In this document: positions 17,646-27,200 of the stretch, piece by piece
Numbering within the stretch: position 1 is the stretch's first letter
Layout: each line of letters starts with the position of its first letter
Source of the DNA: Archangium violaceum Cb vi76
Lineage (GTDB): Bacteria; Myxococcota; Myxococcia; Myxococcales; Myxococcaceae
Assembly (NCBI RefSeq): GCF_000733295.1
Contig: NZ_JPMI01000046.1
Location: 17,675 to 81,674 of the forward strand
DNA length: 64,000 nt
Reading direction: 5' to 3'
Notes under the pieces: generated by a model
Database searches by the model: none
What the model saw: only the letters and a program-made list of their open reading frames with translations
Told to the model about the DNA's origin: nothing
Position numbers and translations under genes: made by a program

Positions 17646-18313
17646 GGCAAGTGATACCTCACACCGAGGAGCCCCTGCACCCCCGTCGAGCGCCCGGTGA
17701 CGAAGGGAATGTACGCCTCGCCGAACCCCACCCGCCCGTCGAGGAACGGCTCGATTGCCCCCAGGGGGAAGCGAAGCTGCGCCCCCGCGAGCAGCTCCCA
17801 ACCGAGCGCCGAGCGCACGGAGCTCTCGGAGAAGTCGCTCGAGAGGTGATGCAGCGCCAGCGACGGCCCCACGCCGACGCGCACGTCCACGCCGAGGTAT
17901 TTCATACTCACGAGGTTCATCCGCCCCACCGCGAGGAGTGGGAGGGAATGCATGGCGGAGACCCCCACTCCGGCGTCGGGGACATTCGCCTTGAAGCGCG
18001 CCAGCCGCCAGCCGAGCTCCACGTCGATGGAGAAGCGACCCCAGCCAGGGGGTGTCAGGGTGAGCTGCACCGAGCCCTGGGGACCGCGGTTGAAGCCACC
18101 GCCGTAGAACGCGCCACCCGCGAGCGCGAGGGAGTAACGCAGCTCCTTCTTCTCCTCCGCCGGCTTCGTTGGAGCCGGCCGGGGAGGAGGCTCGGGGCTC
18201 GCCTCCCGAGGAGGAGCCTTCGGCTTCTTGCGGGAGGTTCCGCGGGGGGGACGCTCGGGAGCAGCCACGGCTGCGGTAGAGCAGAGCAGGAAGAGGAGCG
18301 CGAACCAACGCAT
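17642..18313 (-). CDS. Outer-membrane beta-barrel-like protein with proline-rich periplasmic leader
   Basis: 223 residues from ATG 18313. A signal peptide (RWFALLFLLCSTAAVAA) is followed by a Lys/Pro/Glu-rich spacer (residues ~20-55) and then alternating hydrophobic strands such as RYSLALAGGAFYGGGF and RFSIDVELGWRLARF, ending in GVQGLLGVRYHLP. This is the layout of small myxobacterial outer-membrane proteins. The stop overlaps the downstream lipoprotein start (TCATGG on the + strand), so the two products are made together. Confidence 0.8.
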   Translation of the reverse strand: MRWFALLFLLCSTAAVAAPERPPRGTSRKKPKAPPREASPEPPPRPAPTKPAEEKKELRYSLALAGGAFYGGGFNRGPQGSVQLTLTPPGWGRFSIDVELGWRLARFKANVPDAGVGVSAMHSLPLLAVGRMNLVSMKYLGVDVRVGVGPSLALHHLSSDFSESSVRSALGWELLAGAQLRFPLGAIEPFLDGRVGFGEAYIPFVTGRSTGVQGLLGVRYHLP

Positions 18314-18427
18314 GGGGGCAGGCGGTCCGCGGGGGCCAGTGCCGCGGAGGCGGGAGAAGCGAACCCCAGCCAGCGGTGATTGTCGAGCCCCTTCCAACAT
18401 CACCCTTTCACGCGGCTCCGGGCTCCC

Positions 18428-18817
18428 TCAGGAGGAGATCGGCGTACAGAGTTCCACGAGCACTCCGTCGAGGTCCCTCACGTAGGCCACCGTCTGCCCC
18501 CAGGGCTTCTGCTTGGGAGGCTGCGCGGCCCCGGCGCCCGCCTTCACGGCGCGCTCATAGGCGGCCTTGACATCTGACGTGACGAGCGCCACCTCCACCG
18601 CCGCCGCGTCCTCCTTCGGCCGGTTGAAGCGCACGGTGAGGCCATTGTCCTTCGCCATCTCCTCCGCGGCGAACGCCAGCGCCGTCGCACCGGTCTCCAT
18701 CTCCGCGTACTGGCCACTCTCGTGGAGGAAGCGGCGTTGCAGGCCAAAAGCCTTCTCGTAGAAATCGACGGTGGCGGGCACGTTCGCGACGTAGAGGATG
18801 ACGTAGCCGAGCTTCAT
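18428..18817 (-). CDS. VOC (glyoxalase/bleomycin resistance) family protein
   Basis: 129 residues from ATG 18817. The two beta-alpha-beta-beta-beta modules of the vicinal oxygen chelate fold are visible: LGYVILYVANVPATVDFYEKAFGL at the N-terminus and QTVAYVRDLDGVLVELCTP at the C-terminus. The final VEL places the conserved metal-binding glutamate. This single-domain form would dimerise. It could be a glyoxalase-like lyase, dioxygenase or antibiotic-binding protein. It is next to an AraC-type regulator on the same strand, with 88 bases between them. Confidence 0.9.
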   Translation of the reverse strand: MKLGYVILYVANVPATVDFYEKAFGLQRRFLHESGQYAEMETGATALAFAAEEMAKDNGLTVRFNRPKEDAAAVEVALVTSDVKAAYERAVKAGAGAAQPPKQKPWGQTVAYVRDLDGVLVELCTPISS

Positions 18818-18905
18818 GGTGGCGGACTCCAGTGCACAGGTGGAACAGCGTGCGGCGCTCTTCGCACGACCCGCCCCGGCTTGTCTTGAAGGAATCGGAC
18901 AGCGC

Positions 18906-19703
18906 TCATCCCTCGAGCTGAAGCGCCGAGGGTGTGAGGCCCGCCAGGTCTCGGACTTCTCGTGAGAGATGCGCCTGGTCGGCGTAACCGCACGCGAGCG
19001 CCACGGCGCTCAGGTCCTCCCCCGCGCTGGAGCACAGCATCGCCACGGCTCGCTGGAAGCGCAGCACCCGGGCCAGCAGCTTCGGTGGCACTCCCGCCTC
19101 GTCCAGCACGTCCCGGTGCAGGGTGCGCTCGCTCACCCCCAGCGTCCGCGCCAGCGAGGACATTCGCACCTGTCCTCCCGAGGCCTGGAGCCAGCGCAGG
19201 GCCCGGGTGGCGCGGGGCCGCGGCGCCTGCCCGGAGGACGCCAGCCGCCGGGCGACGCTCTCCCGGAGGAGGGCCTGGGCCTCCGCGGATGAGCGGCAGT
19301 CCTCGAGCCGCCGCTGGAGCAGGACGAGCGCCGGCGAGCAGTCCGCGACGGGAACACTGAGCCCACGGAGCTCGCGGGGACTCACGCCGAGCAGCGCGAG
19401 CGCCCACCCTGGCTTGAATCGGATGCCCAGGCTCACCGAGCCGGGCTCGATGGAGACGAGGGCGAAGCGCTCCATGGGGCCGACCACCTCGAGGGACGGG
19501 TTGGCCATCCACACCGGGCTTCCCGTGTCCCGGTAGTGGAAGATGAGGTCGGTGCAGCCGTCCGGCAGTATCCGATGGAGCTCGGGCCCGGTTCCCGCGC
19601 TCCGAGGTGGCGCGGAGTAGCGCCAGAACGCATCCACCCCCTCCGCCATGCTGGCTGGGGGAGCCAGCTCCTCGTAGCCCTTCATCTCCGCACCGGCTGT
19701 CAT
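18906..19703 (-). CDS. AraC-family transcriptional regulator
   Basis: 265 residues from ATG 19703. The N-terminal ~100 residues match the DUF6597-type sensing region (RILPDGCTDLIFHYRD, GSVSLGIRFKPGWALALLGV). The C-terminal ~90 residues carry the two helix-turn-helices of AraC/XylS: MSSLARTLGVSERTLHRDV and LSAVALACGYADQAHLSREVRDLAGLTP. This type often governs an adjacent VOC-like or detoxification gene, so control of 18428-18817 is plausible. Confidence 0.92.
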   Translation of the reverse strand: MTAGAEMKGYEELAPPASMAEGVDAFWRYSAPPRSAGTGPELHRILPDGCTDLIFHYRDTGSPVWMANPSLEVVGPMERFALVSIEPGSVSLGIRFKPGWALALLGVSPRELRGLSVPVADCSPALVLLQRRLEDCRSSAEAQALLRESVARRLASSGQAPRPRATRALRWLQASGGQVRMSSLARTLGVSERTLHRDVLDEAGVPPKLLARVLRFQRAVAMLCSSAGEDLSAVALACGYADQAHLSREVRDLAGLTPSALQLEG

Positions 19704-19721
19704 CGCGACACCTTCCCCGCG

Positions 19722-20945
19722 CTACCGCCGCAGCTTCAGCGTGGGATCTCCCAGGACGACCGACGTCGCCATGTGAAACTCGCGCGCCTCGTTCCAGGGG
19801 TAGATGAGCGGGACGTTCACGTGGCTCCGGATCGCCGCCCCGAGGCTCTCGCCCCGCGAGAGCGCGGTCGCGATGTTGCGTCCGAAGTACCCATCCTGAT
19901 TGGTGCCCATGCCACCGGAATTGTTGGTCGTTCCCTTGGCCACGAGCACACGGCTCGTCGGGCTGTAGAGGACTGAGCCCAGGAAATTCTCGCCGCGGTC
20001 CAGGTTCCCGACGGCGCAGCCATTGCTCCAGAAGAAGACCGTCTTGACGGGGTTGGACTCGACATGATCGATCGTCAGCTTGCCATGCGCGCCCGCCCAT
20101 CCATGGGCGTCCCCAACGAAGAAATCGGCCGCGCCGCTGCTCAGAGCGGCATAGCCCTGATCGACGCTCAGGCCCCCCGGCGGGCTGTCGAAGTAGAGGC
20201 GGGCCGAGCTTTCCTCGCTGAAGGGTTGCCACGAATAGGTGCCCGAGCTCATGTCGGCCAGGATGCGCTCGTGCTCCTCGCTCGTCGTGGCCGTGAAGTG
20301 CTCGCTGACCTCGATGAAGGCGCGTGGCAGCGGATCGACGCCCGTGCGATAGGCGTGGTTCTTGTCGAAAAAGCGGACGAGCGCCGCTTCGGTGTCGCTC
20401 ACGCTGCTCTGGTAGATGGGCAGCACGCCCACCCAGATCTCCCAATCGACGTCGCCCTCGTGCTGGTCGTATGAGTACGTCCGCCCTTCTGGAGAGTGAT
20501 ACCCCGGCGACGCCGTGAAGCGGCCATCGAGATCGGCGTAGAACTGGTAGGAGATCACCTCCTCGGAAAAGGGAGGGATGCTGGGGTTGGCCGACTCCTG
20601 GGTCACATACTGGTAGGCACGCGGGGCCTCGCCAACGAGGATGACGCCATCGAGGCGGCTCCCCAGCGCCGAGTGACGCGCCCGCAGGTGCTCACGCAGT
20701 TCCACCGGAGACTCGAACGAACGACGGGTCTCGGTCACCTCGTAGCCGTCCGTGCAGAGATCCTGGGCGAAGCGCTCGAGACCGGGCTCGATGGCGGAAC
20801 CGAGCTCGGGGTTGACGATCAGCTCGACCGTCCGTTTGGCGGAGGGACAGACCGAGGGCGGCGCGCAGGCGCCGCACCCTGCGAGAACGATGAGGCCCGC
20901 GACGACGCCCGTGTGCCAGTGACCGCGCTCGCTTTTCAGTGTCAT
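19722..20945 (-). CDS. Gingipain-like (C25 family) lipoprotein, clan CD cysteine peptidase
   Basis: 407 residues from ATG 20945. Lipobox LAGC at residue 24. The rest follows the C25 pattern: a Rossmann-like sheet (RLDGVILVGEAPRAY, VDWEIWVGVLPI), the catalytic histidine in FFVGDAHGW (H281) and the catalytic cysteine in FFWSNGCAVGN (C310), then SRVLVAKGTTNNSGGMG and AREFHMATSVVLGDPTLKLRR at the end; the last segment is typical of C25-like domains ending in a predicted strand. The dyad appears intact. It would sit on the outer membrane and cleave proteins, perhaps after a basic residue. It lies 18 bases from the AraC gene but on the same strand. Confidence 0.8.
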   Translation of the reverse strand: MTLKSERGHWHTGVVAGLIVLAGCGACAPPSVCPSAKRTVELIVNPELGSAIEPGLERFAQDLCTDGYEVTETRRSFESPVELREHLRARHSALGSRLDGVILVGEAPRAYQYVTQESANPSIPPFSEEVISYQFYADLDGRFTASPGYHSPEGRTYSYDQHEGDVDWEIWVGVLPIYQSSVSDTEAALVRFFDKNHAYRTGVDPLPRAFIEVSEHFTATTSEEHERILADMSSGTYSWQPFSEESSARLYFDSPPGGLSVDQGYAALSSGAADFFVGDAHGWAGAHGKLTIDHVESNPVKTVFFWSNGCAVGNLDRGENFLGSVLYSPTSRVLVAKGTTNNSGGMGTNQDGYFGRNIATALSRGESLGAAIRSHVNVPLIYPWNEAREFHMATSVVLGDPTLKLRR

Positions 20946-21148
20946 CACAGGGGCAACGTATCCACCCCGCCGAGCGCCAATCAAGCCCGCCTCCCCCCTC
21001 CACCCGTGTCCCCATTCGTCTGGCGCTTCGGGAAGGTGAACGCCCGCCCCTCTTCCGGGTGAGTCTTTCCTTGTCAGGAATAAACGAGACAAGACCATGC
21101 CCCAAAGCATCCGCAAGCCCCCACCATCCCTCGTCAAGCTCACGGGCA

Positions 21149-21325
21149 AGAAGACGTCTGGCATTCATCCGCCTCGTCTCCGGCGAGCTGAACGCGGGGG
21201 ACACCCTCCTGCTGCTCGGTACCGGCACGGGAGCGAACCTCGCGTGCATGGCCGTGCGGATACTGCATCGGCCGCATTGGGCGGCAGTCGGAGACTCGAG
21301 GAGTGTGAGTCTGGGACACACCTAG
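21149..21325 (+). pseudogene. Beta-ketoacyl-ACP synthase III C-terminal remnant (tentative)
   Basis: In the 460-base gap between the C25 gene and the small lipoprotein, one frame reads LAFIRLVSGELNAGDTLLLL, then GTGTGANLACMAVRI. This resembles the end of FabH-like enzymes, where a helix is followed by G-x-L-x-x-G-D-x-L-L-L-x-G-x-G-A-G and a hydrophobic helix. No catalytic part precedes it: the frame upstream is low complexity. I regard it as a possible gene scar. The similarity is short and could be chance. Confidence 0.4.
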
Positions 21326-21407
21326 AATTCACGAGAAGGCCACTTGGCTTTTCTCGCTAGGAATGGTTGTTTTCCCACTTTCTCTTCATCTGGAAAGGAC
21401 GTCCTCC

Positions 21408-21824
21408 ATGCGGAACTTCCTCGCGGTGTCTGTCTCGTTGATCTCGCTGGGCCTCGCGGCCTGTGGCAGCACGGCTCCCGAGCAGACCCCGTCGCTCGAG
21501 CGGCAGACGCAAAGCCTGAACGCCACGGGCACCGGCTGCAACGTCGATTCGGACTGTGCGTCCGGGCTGTGCTGGCACGAGATGGACTCGTATCCCACCT
21601 ACAACCCGTATTGGATCAGCGCTGACCAGTGTGCCGAGGAGTGCGAGGGTTCGACGGACCACGCGTCCTGCCAGCAGCTCGCTCAGGACCTGAACGCCCC
21701 GTATCCGTCGAACGCGCGCTGCATCGCGGCCCGGGGCGTCTACGACAACAATCCCTACGACCACACCGTCTACGTGTGTGATCTCATCCCCGCCGGTCTG
21801 GGCAACATCAACTGGGTGGAGTAA
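21408..21824 (+). CDS. Small cysteine-rich lipoprotein
   Basis: 138 residues from ATG 21408, preceded by ggaaaggac. Lipobox LAAC (residue ~20). The mature part has a myxobacterial GCNVDSDCASGLC motif (C-x-x-D-x-D-C-x-x-G-x-C) and four further cysteines, probably all disulfide bonded: CAEEC, HASC, RCIA, and YVCD. No catalytic residues stand out. It is likely a secreted or surface protein of unknown role. It converges on the nuclease gene across a strong hairpin. Confidence 0.82.
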   Translation: MRNFLAVSVSLISLGLAACGSTAPEQTPSLERQTQSLNATGTGCNVDSDCASGLCWHEMDSYPTYNPYWISADQCAEECEGSTDHASCQQLAQDLNAPYPSNARCIAARGVYDNNPYDHTVYVCDLIPAGLGNINWVE

Positions 21825-21844
21825 TCCGCACGGTGACTCGCACT

Positions 21845-21871
21845 GCCCGGGGAGACGCGAGCCCCCCGGGC
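21845..21871. terminator. Bidirectional hairpin between convergent genes
   Basis: The eight-base arms gcccgggg (21845-21852) and ccccgggc (21864-21871) enclose an 11-base loop between the stop codons of the convergent genes at 21824 and 21892. No long T-run follows, which is usual for terminators in high-GC genomes. Confidence 0.6.
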
Positions 21872-21891
21872 GGTGTGGAGGGCCCGGCCGA

Positions 21892-22938
21892 CTACTTGAG
21901 CCGGTAGGTCGCCACGACCGCGTCGTGGTCGGAGTGGAGACCGCGCTCGTACTTCGTCCGGACGTGCTCCAGCTCCCGGTCCCGGGTGTGCATGAGGTAA
22001 TCGAGCGTGCTGCTGCCGTGGGTCCCGATGTGGAGCTTGTTGTCGTAGGCCACGTCGTTGCCGAGCACCTTGTAGTGGTTGCGGTTGAAGTCACCGCCCA
22101 CCACGACCTTGAGCCCCTTCTTCTCGAAGCGCTCGACCATCGCGTCGAGCTGCTCCATGTGCTTCTTCCACATCTCCTGCCGCCAGGGGGTGGTCGGGCG
22201 GCCCAGCTTGGACTTCGTCCAGGCGCCGGAGACGAGGTGGGTGTTGATCCGCACGACCTCCTCACCGGTCTCCTTGTTCTTCAGCTTCGCCCAGGTGATG
22301 TACCGATGCGGCGACACCTTGGCCTTACCGTTGTGGGTGCGCTTGAAGCCCGCGTCCTGGAGGTCCCACTCGGACTTCTTCCAGGAGATGGGAACCGGGA
22401 TGCGGAGGTTGCCATCCTTCGGCATGTAGTGGTCCCACTCCTTGCCGAGGCTCTTGATGGCGTCGAAGTACCGGGGAGGGCTGATCTCCTGCCAGCCGAT
22501 CAAATCACCCTGCGCCGCGGCCTTGCGCACGTCGTGGAGGACCTGGGCCTGCGGCATCTCCGGGTTGGACTTGATGTTCGCGGTCACCGTCCGGAACGTC
22601 CCGGTCTTGCCGGTGTCACCCGCGTTGTCCGGCGCACGGGTTCCGTTGCCCGGGTTGCCGCCGTGCACTGAACCGCCGCCCTGGTTTCCCTTGGGCCCGT
22701 CGAAGCGATCGGCGAGCTGGAGCTTGTTGTAGATCCAGCTTCCGACCTTTCCGTCCACCTTGCGGTCGTTGTGGCGCTCGAAGCGCTTCACCGCTTCGGT
22801 CGTCCGCCGATCGTAGTGGCCGTCGACGGGGCCTTTGAGCAGCCCGCGCTCCTTCAACTCGTTCTCGAGTTTCCGCACCGCCGGACCGTGCGAACCGTCC
22901 TTCAGGACGACCGCTCTGGGACCAATCTTATTGGACAT
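21892..22938 (-). CDS. Peptidoglycan-binding / endonuclease-exonuclease-phosphatase fusion protein
   Basis: 348 residues from ATG 22938. Residues ~10-75 are a PG_binding_1 domain (GSHGPAVRKLENELKERGLL, then AVKRFERHNDRKVDGKVG). A Gly/Asn/Lys-rich linker (~80-110) leads to an EEP-fold enzyme, residues ~115-348, with N121 (VTANIKS), E151 (GWQEI), H234 (INTHL), D283/N285 (GGDFNRNHY) and S336-D337-H338 (HSDHDAV), the whole catalytic set of DNase I-like phosphoesterases. There is no signal peptide. A cell-wall-targeted nuclease or phosphodiesterase used against other bacteria is an attractive reading, but export must occur by a specialised route. Adjacent to another signal-less protein at 23063. 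Confidence 0.88.
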   Translation of the reverse strand: MSNKIGPRAVVLKDGSHGPAVRKLENELKERGLLKGPVDGHYDRRTTEAVKRFERHNDRKVDGKVGSWIYNKLQLADRFDGPKGNQGGGSVHGGNPGNGTRAPDNAGDTGKTGTFRTVTANIKSNPEMPQAQVLHDVRKAAAQGDLIGWQEISPPRYFDAIKSLGKEWDHYMPKDGNLRIPVPISWKKSEWDLQDAGFKRTHNGKAKVSPHRYITWAKLKNKETGEEVVRINTHLVSGAWTKSKLGRPTTPWRQEMWKKHMEQLDAMVERFEKKGLKVVVGGDFNRNHYKVLGNDVAYDNKLHIGTHGSSTLDYLMHTRDRELEHVRTKYERGLHSDHDAVVATYRLK

Positions 22939-23062
22939 GAAGAATTCTCGGATTTTGGGGACAAAGGTTGCGTCCCCCCCCGAGCGGAGCGGTTTTCGTA
23001 GGAGTTCCAGCCACTTACGCCGCCCCCTGGCGCGAAGTAGCGCCCGTTGCGATGGGCGCGGT

Positions 23063-24025
23063 TCAGCTGAAGGTCGTGGACAGGTGCAGCGGGCCGGCGG
23101 GGACACCCACATCGCGGCCCGCGGGGTCATCCGAGGGCGTCTGCCATGCGTTGGCCTCTGTCACGGTGTGACCCGTGGCCTCGTTCGAGATGGACATCTT
23201 GCCGTTGTGGCCCGCGGGGCTGATCTGGCTGGTGTCGTAGCCGCTCCAGCCCGTGGCGCCGTTCGCGAACGTCGCCTCGCCCCAGGTCTGACCGGAGTTC
23301 GCGCCCGGCTTCGCCGTGCCATCCTTCGATGCGCACCACGCCACACTGCTGTTGGTGTCGAACGCCACCATTCGCGACTCGCCGGGCTGCAGCGTGAACG
23401 TCTTGGGCGTGCTCTTGTCGAAGTTCTGTCCGTCGTTCGGGTTGCCGTTCTCGCCCGTCTTGTTCCAGAGGGTGATGGTCTGCGGCTGGTTCGTGTTGTT
23501 GGTGAACGTGTTCGTGTACTTGTACTGGCTCTTCTGGCTCGGCTCGATGAGCAGCATGTTGCTGTTGTACGGTGAGCCGACGTTGTTCTTGGCCAGCCAC
23601 GGCGTGCTCGGATCCACCTGCTCGGTGGACCCGGCGGACGGAGCTCCGAACCCGGGCCCCGCCTCGGAGCCAGGACCCAGGGGCTGGGTGTTGGCCGCAC
23701 CGGTGGACGCCGAAGCCCTGGCGCCCGAGGGAGCCGCGCCCCCGCTCAGGTCGACGAGCGGGCGTCCCTGCTGTCCCTCCAGACCCTTCCGCAGCTGCAT
23801 GAGCTCGCCGAGCACCTGAGACACCTGATTCAAGGTCTTCTCGAAGGCACCCAGGACCTCGCCTGGCCTGCGCGGGCCCTGCTCGAAGGAGTCTGTCATG
23901 AGCATCCGCCGCAGGTCATTGCCAGGCCGCGACGCCGGGGTGCTCTCCACCCGCTGGGCTGGCGAGGACACGGACTGGAGGTGGGGGGCGACGACGGGAC
24001 GGTGGGAGACGGAGTGGATGGACAT
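23063..24025 (-). CDS. Uncharacterised protein with C-terminal beta-sandwich-like domain
   Basis: 320 residues from ATG 24025. The N-terminal ~130 residues are disordered and Pro/Ser/Gly-rich, with one amphipathic helix (GEVLGAFEKTLNQVSQVLGELMQLRKGL), and no signal peptide. The C-terminal ~180 residues are rich in Asn, Thr, Trp and Gly, with strand-like pieces (YKYTNTFTNNTNQPQTITLW, TFTLQPGESRMVAFD, KMSISNEATGHTV), resembling thaumatin-like or carbohydrate-binding folds. Family not recognised. Leader style and neighbourhood match the nuclease fusion at 21892 and the protein at 2630; a shared secretion route is possible but unproven. Confidence 0.72.
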   Translation of the reverse strand: MSIHSVSHRPVVAPHLQSVSSPAQRVESTPASRPGNDLRRMLMTDSFEQGPRRPGEVLGAFEKTLNQVSQVLGELMQLRKGLEGQQGRPLVDLSGGAAPSGARASASTGAANTQPLGPGSEAGPGFGAPSAGSTEQVDPSTPWLAKNNVGSPYNSNMLLIEPSQKSQYKYTNTFTNNTNQPQTITLWNKTGENGNPNDGQNFDKSTPKTFTLQPGESRMVAFDTNSSVAWCASKDGTAKPGANSGQTWGEATFANGATGWSGYDTSQISPAGHNGKMSISNEATGHTVTEANAWQTPSDDPAGRDVGVPAGPLHLSTTFS

Positions 24026-24225
24026 GGCGTGGCTGCTCAGAGCAGGAGGTATGCCAACCCCTGCCTCCACCGCCCGCGCGGGACCAGGCCCCTCTGCGCT
24101 CGGAAAATCAGCGGGTTGGGACGAGCACGGCCGTCCTCACGCTTCGCGCGGCATGGTGACGGCATTCACCACCTGGTGTCCGGGGTCACCACCCGCTGCG
24201 TCAGGGGAGTTGGCGCCGGGCGGTG

Positions 24226-27200
24226 CTATCGCTGAACCGGTTGGCGCGGCAGACGTACCGTGAAGGTGGTGCCCTCCTCCGGCGTGGAATGCACGTGGAT
24301 GCTCCCGTCATGAGCGTGGACGATCTCCTGGGTGATGAAGAGCCCCAGACCGAGGCTGCCCTGACCCGCCCCGGCCTCGGCCCCCCGCCGGTAGGGTTCG
24401 AAGAGGTGCGACAAGACCTCTGGCGGGATGGAGTGCCCCGCGTTCTCATTGTGCACCTCGAGCAGGACGCTCGAGCCCTCGCTCCGGGTGGATACCCGCA
24501 CGGAAGAGCCCTCCGGGCTGTGTTGGAGCGCATTGCCCACGAGGTTGGTCACCACCTGGGCCAACCGGTCCCCATCCCACTGGCCCCGCCCCTCTCCGCT
24601 GGCGTGGAACCCGATGTACCTGTCTGGATGGGCGACCCGCACCTCCCTCACCACCCGCAGGACATGAGCGTGGAAGTCCAGGGGCTCGCAATGGACGGGA
24701 AGACCCCGCGTGCGCGCCTGGTTGAAGTCGAGCAGGTCCCGGATCATCCGGCTGGCCCGGTCCGCCGCCGCGCGAATGCGGGTGGCGACCTTGGAGGTGC
24801 GCTCGTCCGCATCCTCGCGTTTGAGCAGGCTCGTGGCCGACAGGCTGATGGCATTGAGGGGAGTGCGCAGGTCGTGGCTGACGATGGCCACCACATCCTC
24901 ACGCACCCGGATGGCCTCCTGAGCCTCCTGGTAGAGGCGCGCATTGTCGAGCGCCATGGCCGCGCGCTCGGCCACACCGCGGGCCACCTCCAGGTCCGTG
25001 GTGGAGCAGGTGGAGCGGGGCAGGCTCCAGGCGAAGGAGATGAGGCCCAGCTTGCGGTCACGGGCCATCAGCGGGACGAGGATGAGGGACTTCAGGCCAA
25101 GCGACTCCAGGAGGGATGGGTGCTGCTTCGTGTTGCCGGAGAGGGCATCCAGCCATTCTGGGGAGGGCTCTGGCTCGGCCACGGGCACGCCTCCCTCCAG
25201 GATGTACAGCAGGGCGCTGGCGTCCAGTTGAAGGGAAGGCGGCATGGAGCGGCGGATGAGCTGCTGGCGCTCGGGGTCCCGTGCCGCCACCTCCAGCCGT
25301 CGTAACTTCCCGTCCTCTCCCAACAGGTCCACCAGGCAGCAGTCAGCCAGATGGGTCACCACGAGGGAGGCGAGGCTCTTGAGCGTGGTGTGGACGTCGA
25401 GCGACTGGGACAACAGCGTGCCCACCTGGATGAACAGGGCCTGAGCCTCCTCGGCGAGCTTGCGCGCGCTGATGTCGCGCACGATGCAGGTGAAGAAGCG
25501 TCCCTGGGACAGTCGCGTTTCGCTGACGGAGAGCTCCAGGGGGAAGAGGCTCCCGTCCTCACGGCAGCCCATCACCTCGCGCCCACTGCCCAGCAGCTTG
25601 CGCCCTCCCGGCTCGATGTTGCCGCTCAGGTATGGCTCGGGCAGCAGGTGGAGGAAGTCGTGGCCCAGGAGCTGCTCGGGGGAACGGCCGAAGATGCATT
25701 CGGTGGCCGGGTTGATGCTCTGGATGCGGCCCCACTCGTCGATGGTGATGATTCCATCCACCGCCGTTTCCAGGATGGCCTGCAGCCGCTGGGTCGTCGC
25801 GCGCAGCGCCTCCTCGGTTTGACGGCGGGGGGAAATATCGCGGGTGATCATGGCGAAGCCACGCAGGTTCCCTCGCTCGTCGCGCAGGGCGGTGAGCAGG
25901 ACATCCGCCCAGAACCGGCTGCCGTCCTTGCGCACCAGGGGCATCTCCGCGCGGTACTGCCCCTCGGTGGCGGCGAGCTGCAGGGTCTGCTCGGGAACGC
26001 CAGCCACCACGTCTCCGGGGAGGTAGAAGCGGGAGAGGGAGCGGCCGAGGACCTCCGACGCCTTCCAGCCCTTGATGCGCTCGGCTCCCGGATTCCAGCT
26101 CGTCACCCGGCCCTTGGGGTCGAGCATGAAGATGGCATAGTCCTCCACGCCCTCCACCAGGAGGCGGAATCGCTCCTCGGTGGCACTCTCGGCGCGTTTG
26201 CGCTCGGTGATGTCCAGCGCCACGCTGGCCACGAGGATGACCTCGCCGGCCCGGTTGCGCACCGGGGCGTGGTTGCAGAGCCAGTGGCGGATCTCTCCGC
26301 CCATCGCGGCGAGGGGACCCGTCAACTCCACTCCGAAGACCGGCTGTCCCGTTTCCAGCACCTGACGGCGATGGGGCGTGTGCTGGGAGGCGAAGGAGGG
26401 AGAGAGCTCCTCCAGCCGATGGCCCAGGATCCGTTCGATGGGAAGGCCGAGGACATCGGCCTGCATCTGGTTGACGCGCACGTAGCGCAGGTCGCGGTCG
26501 AGGAAGGACATCGCCACCGGAGCGGTGGTGAGCAGGGTATCCAGCAGGGCCAGCGCCTCTTCGGCCCTGCGGCGTTCGCGTACCAACTCCGTCACTTCCA
26601 CCGCATGCACGAAGACGCCATCCACCTGGCCGTCCGACCCATGGGTGGGCGCGTAGACATAGTTGAAGAAGAGCTCCTCGGGCGCTCCCCCACCGGGTGC
26701 GTACATCCACACCGGGACCTCATTGTCCGCGATGGGCTTGCCCGTACGGTAGACGTTGTCGAGCAGCTCGCCGTAGCCCTGATCCACGAACTCCGGAAGC
26801 GCCTCGCGCATGGGCTTGCCGAGCATCTCCCGGCCACCGAGACGCTGTCTGGTCACGGGATTGACCAGGGTGATGAGGTGCTCGGGTCCCTGCATCACCA
26901 GGATGTAGGCCGGCAACTGTTGCTGGAGGATCGAGTCCAGGCGCTCGCGTTGGGCTTCGGCCTCGCGCAGCAGCCGGGCCCGAGCGGCCTCGCTCTCCTT
27001 GCGTTCGGTGATGTCCGTGGAGATGCCGCCAATGGCCGTGGGAGTGCCCCCGTTCCCGCCCAAGGGAAACTTCGTGGACAGGTACATGCGCGGTCCCAAG
27101 GATTGGTGAAACGATTCCTCCTCGAAGACACAGGTTTGACCGGCCAGGACCTGGGTGTCATGGGCCCGATACATGCCGGCGAGCTCCTTGGAGAAGAGGG

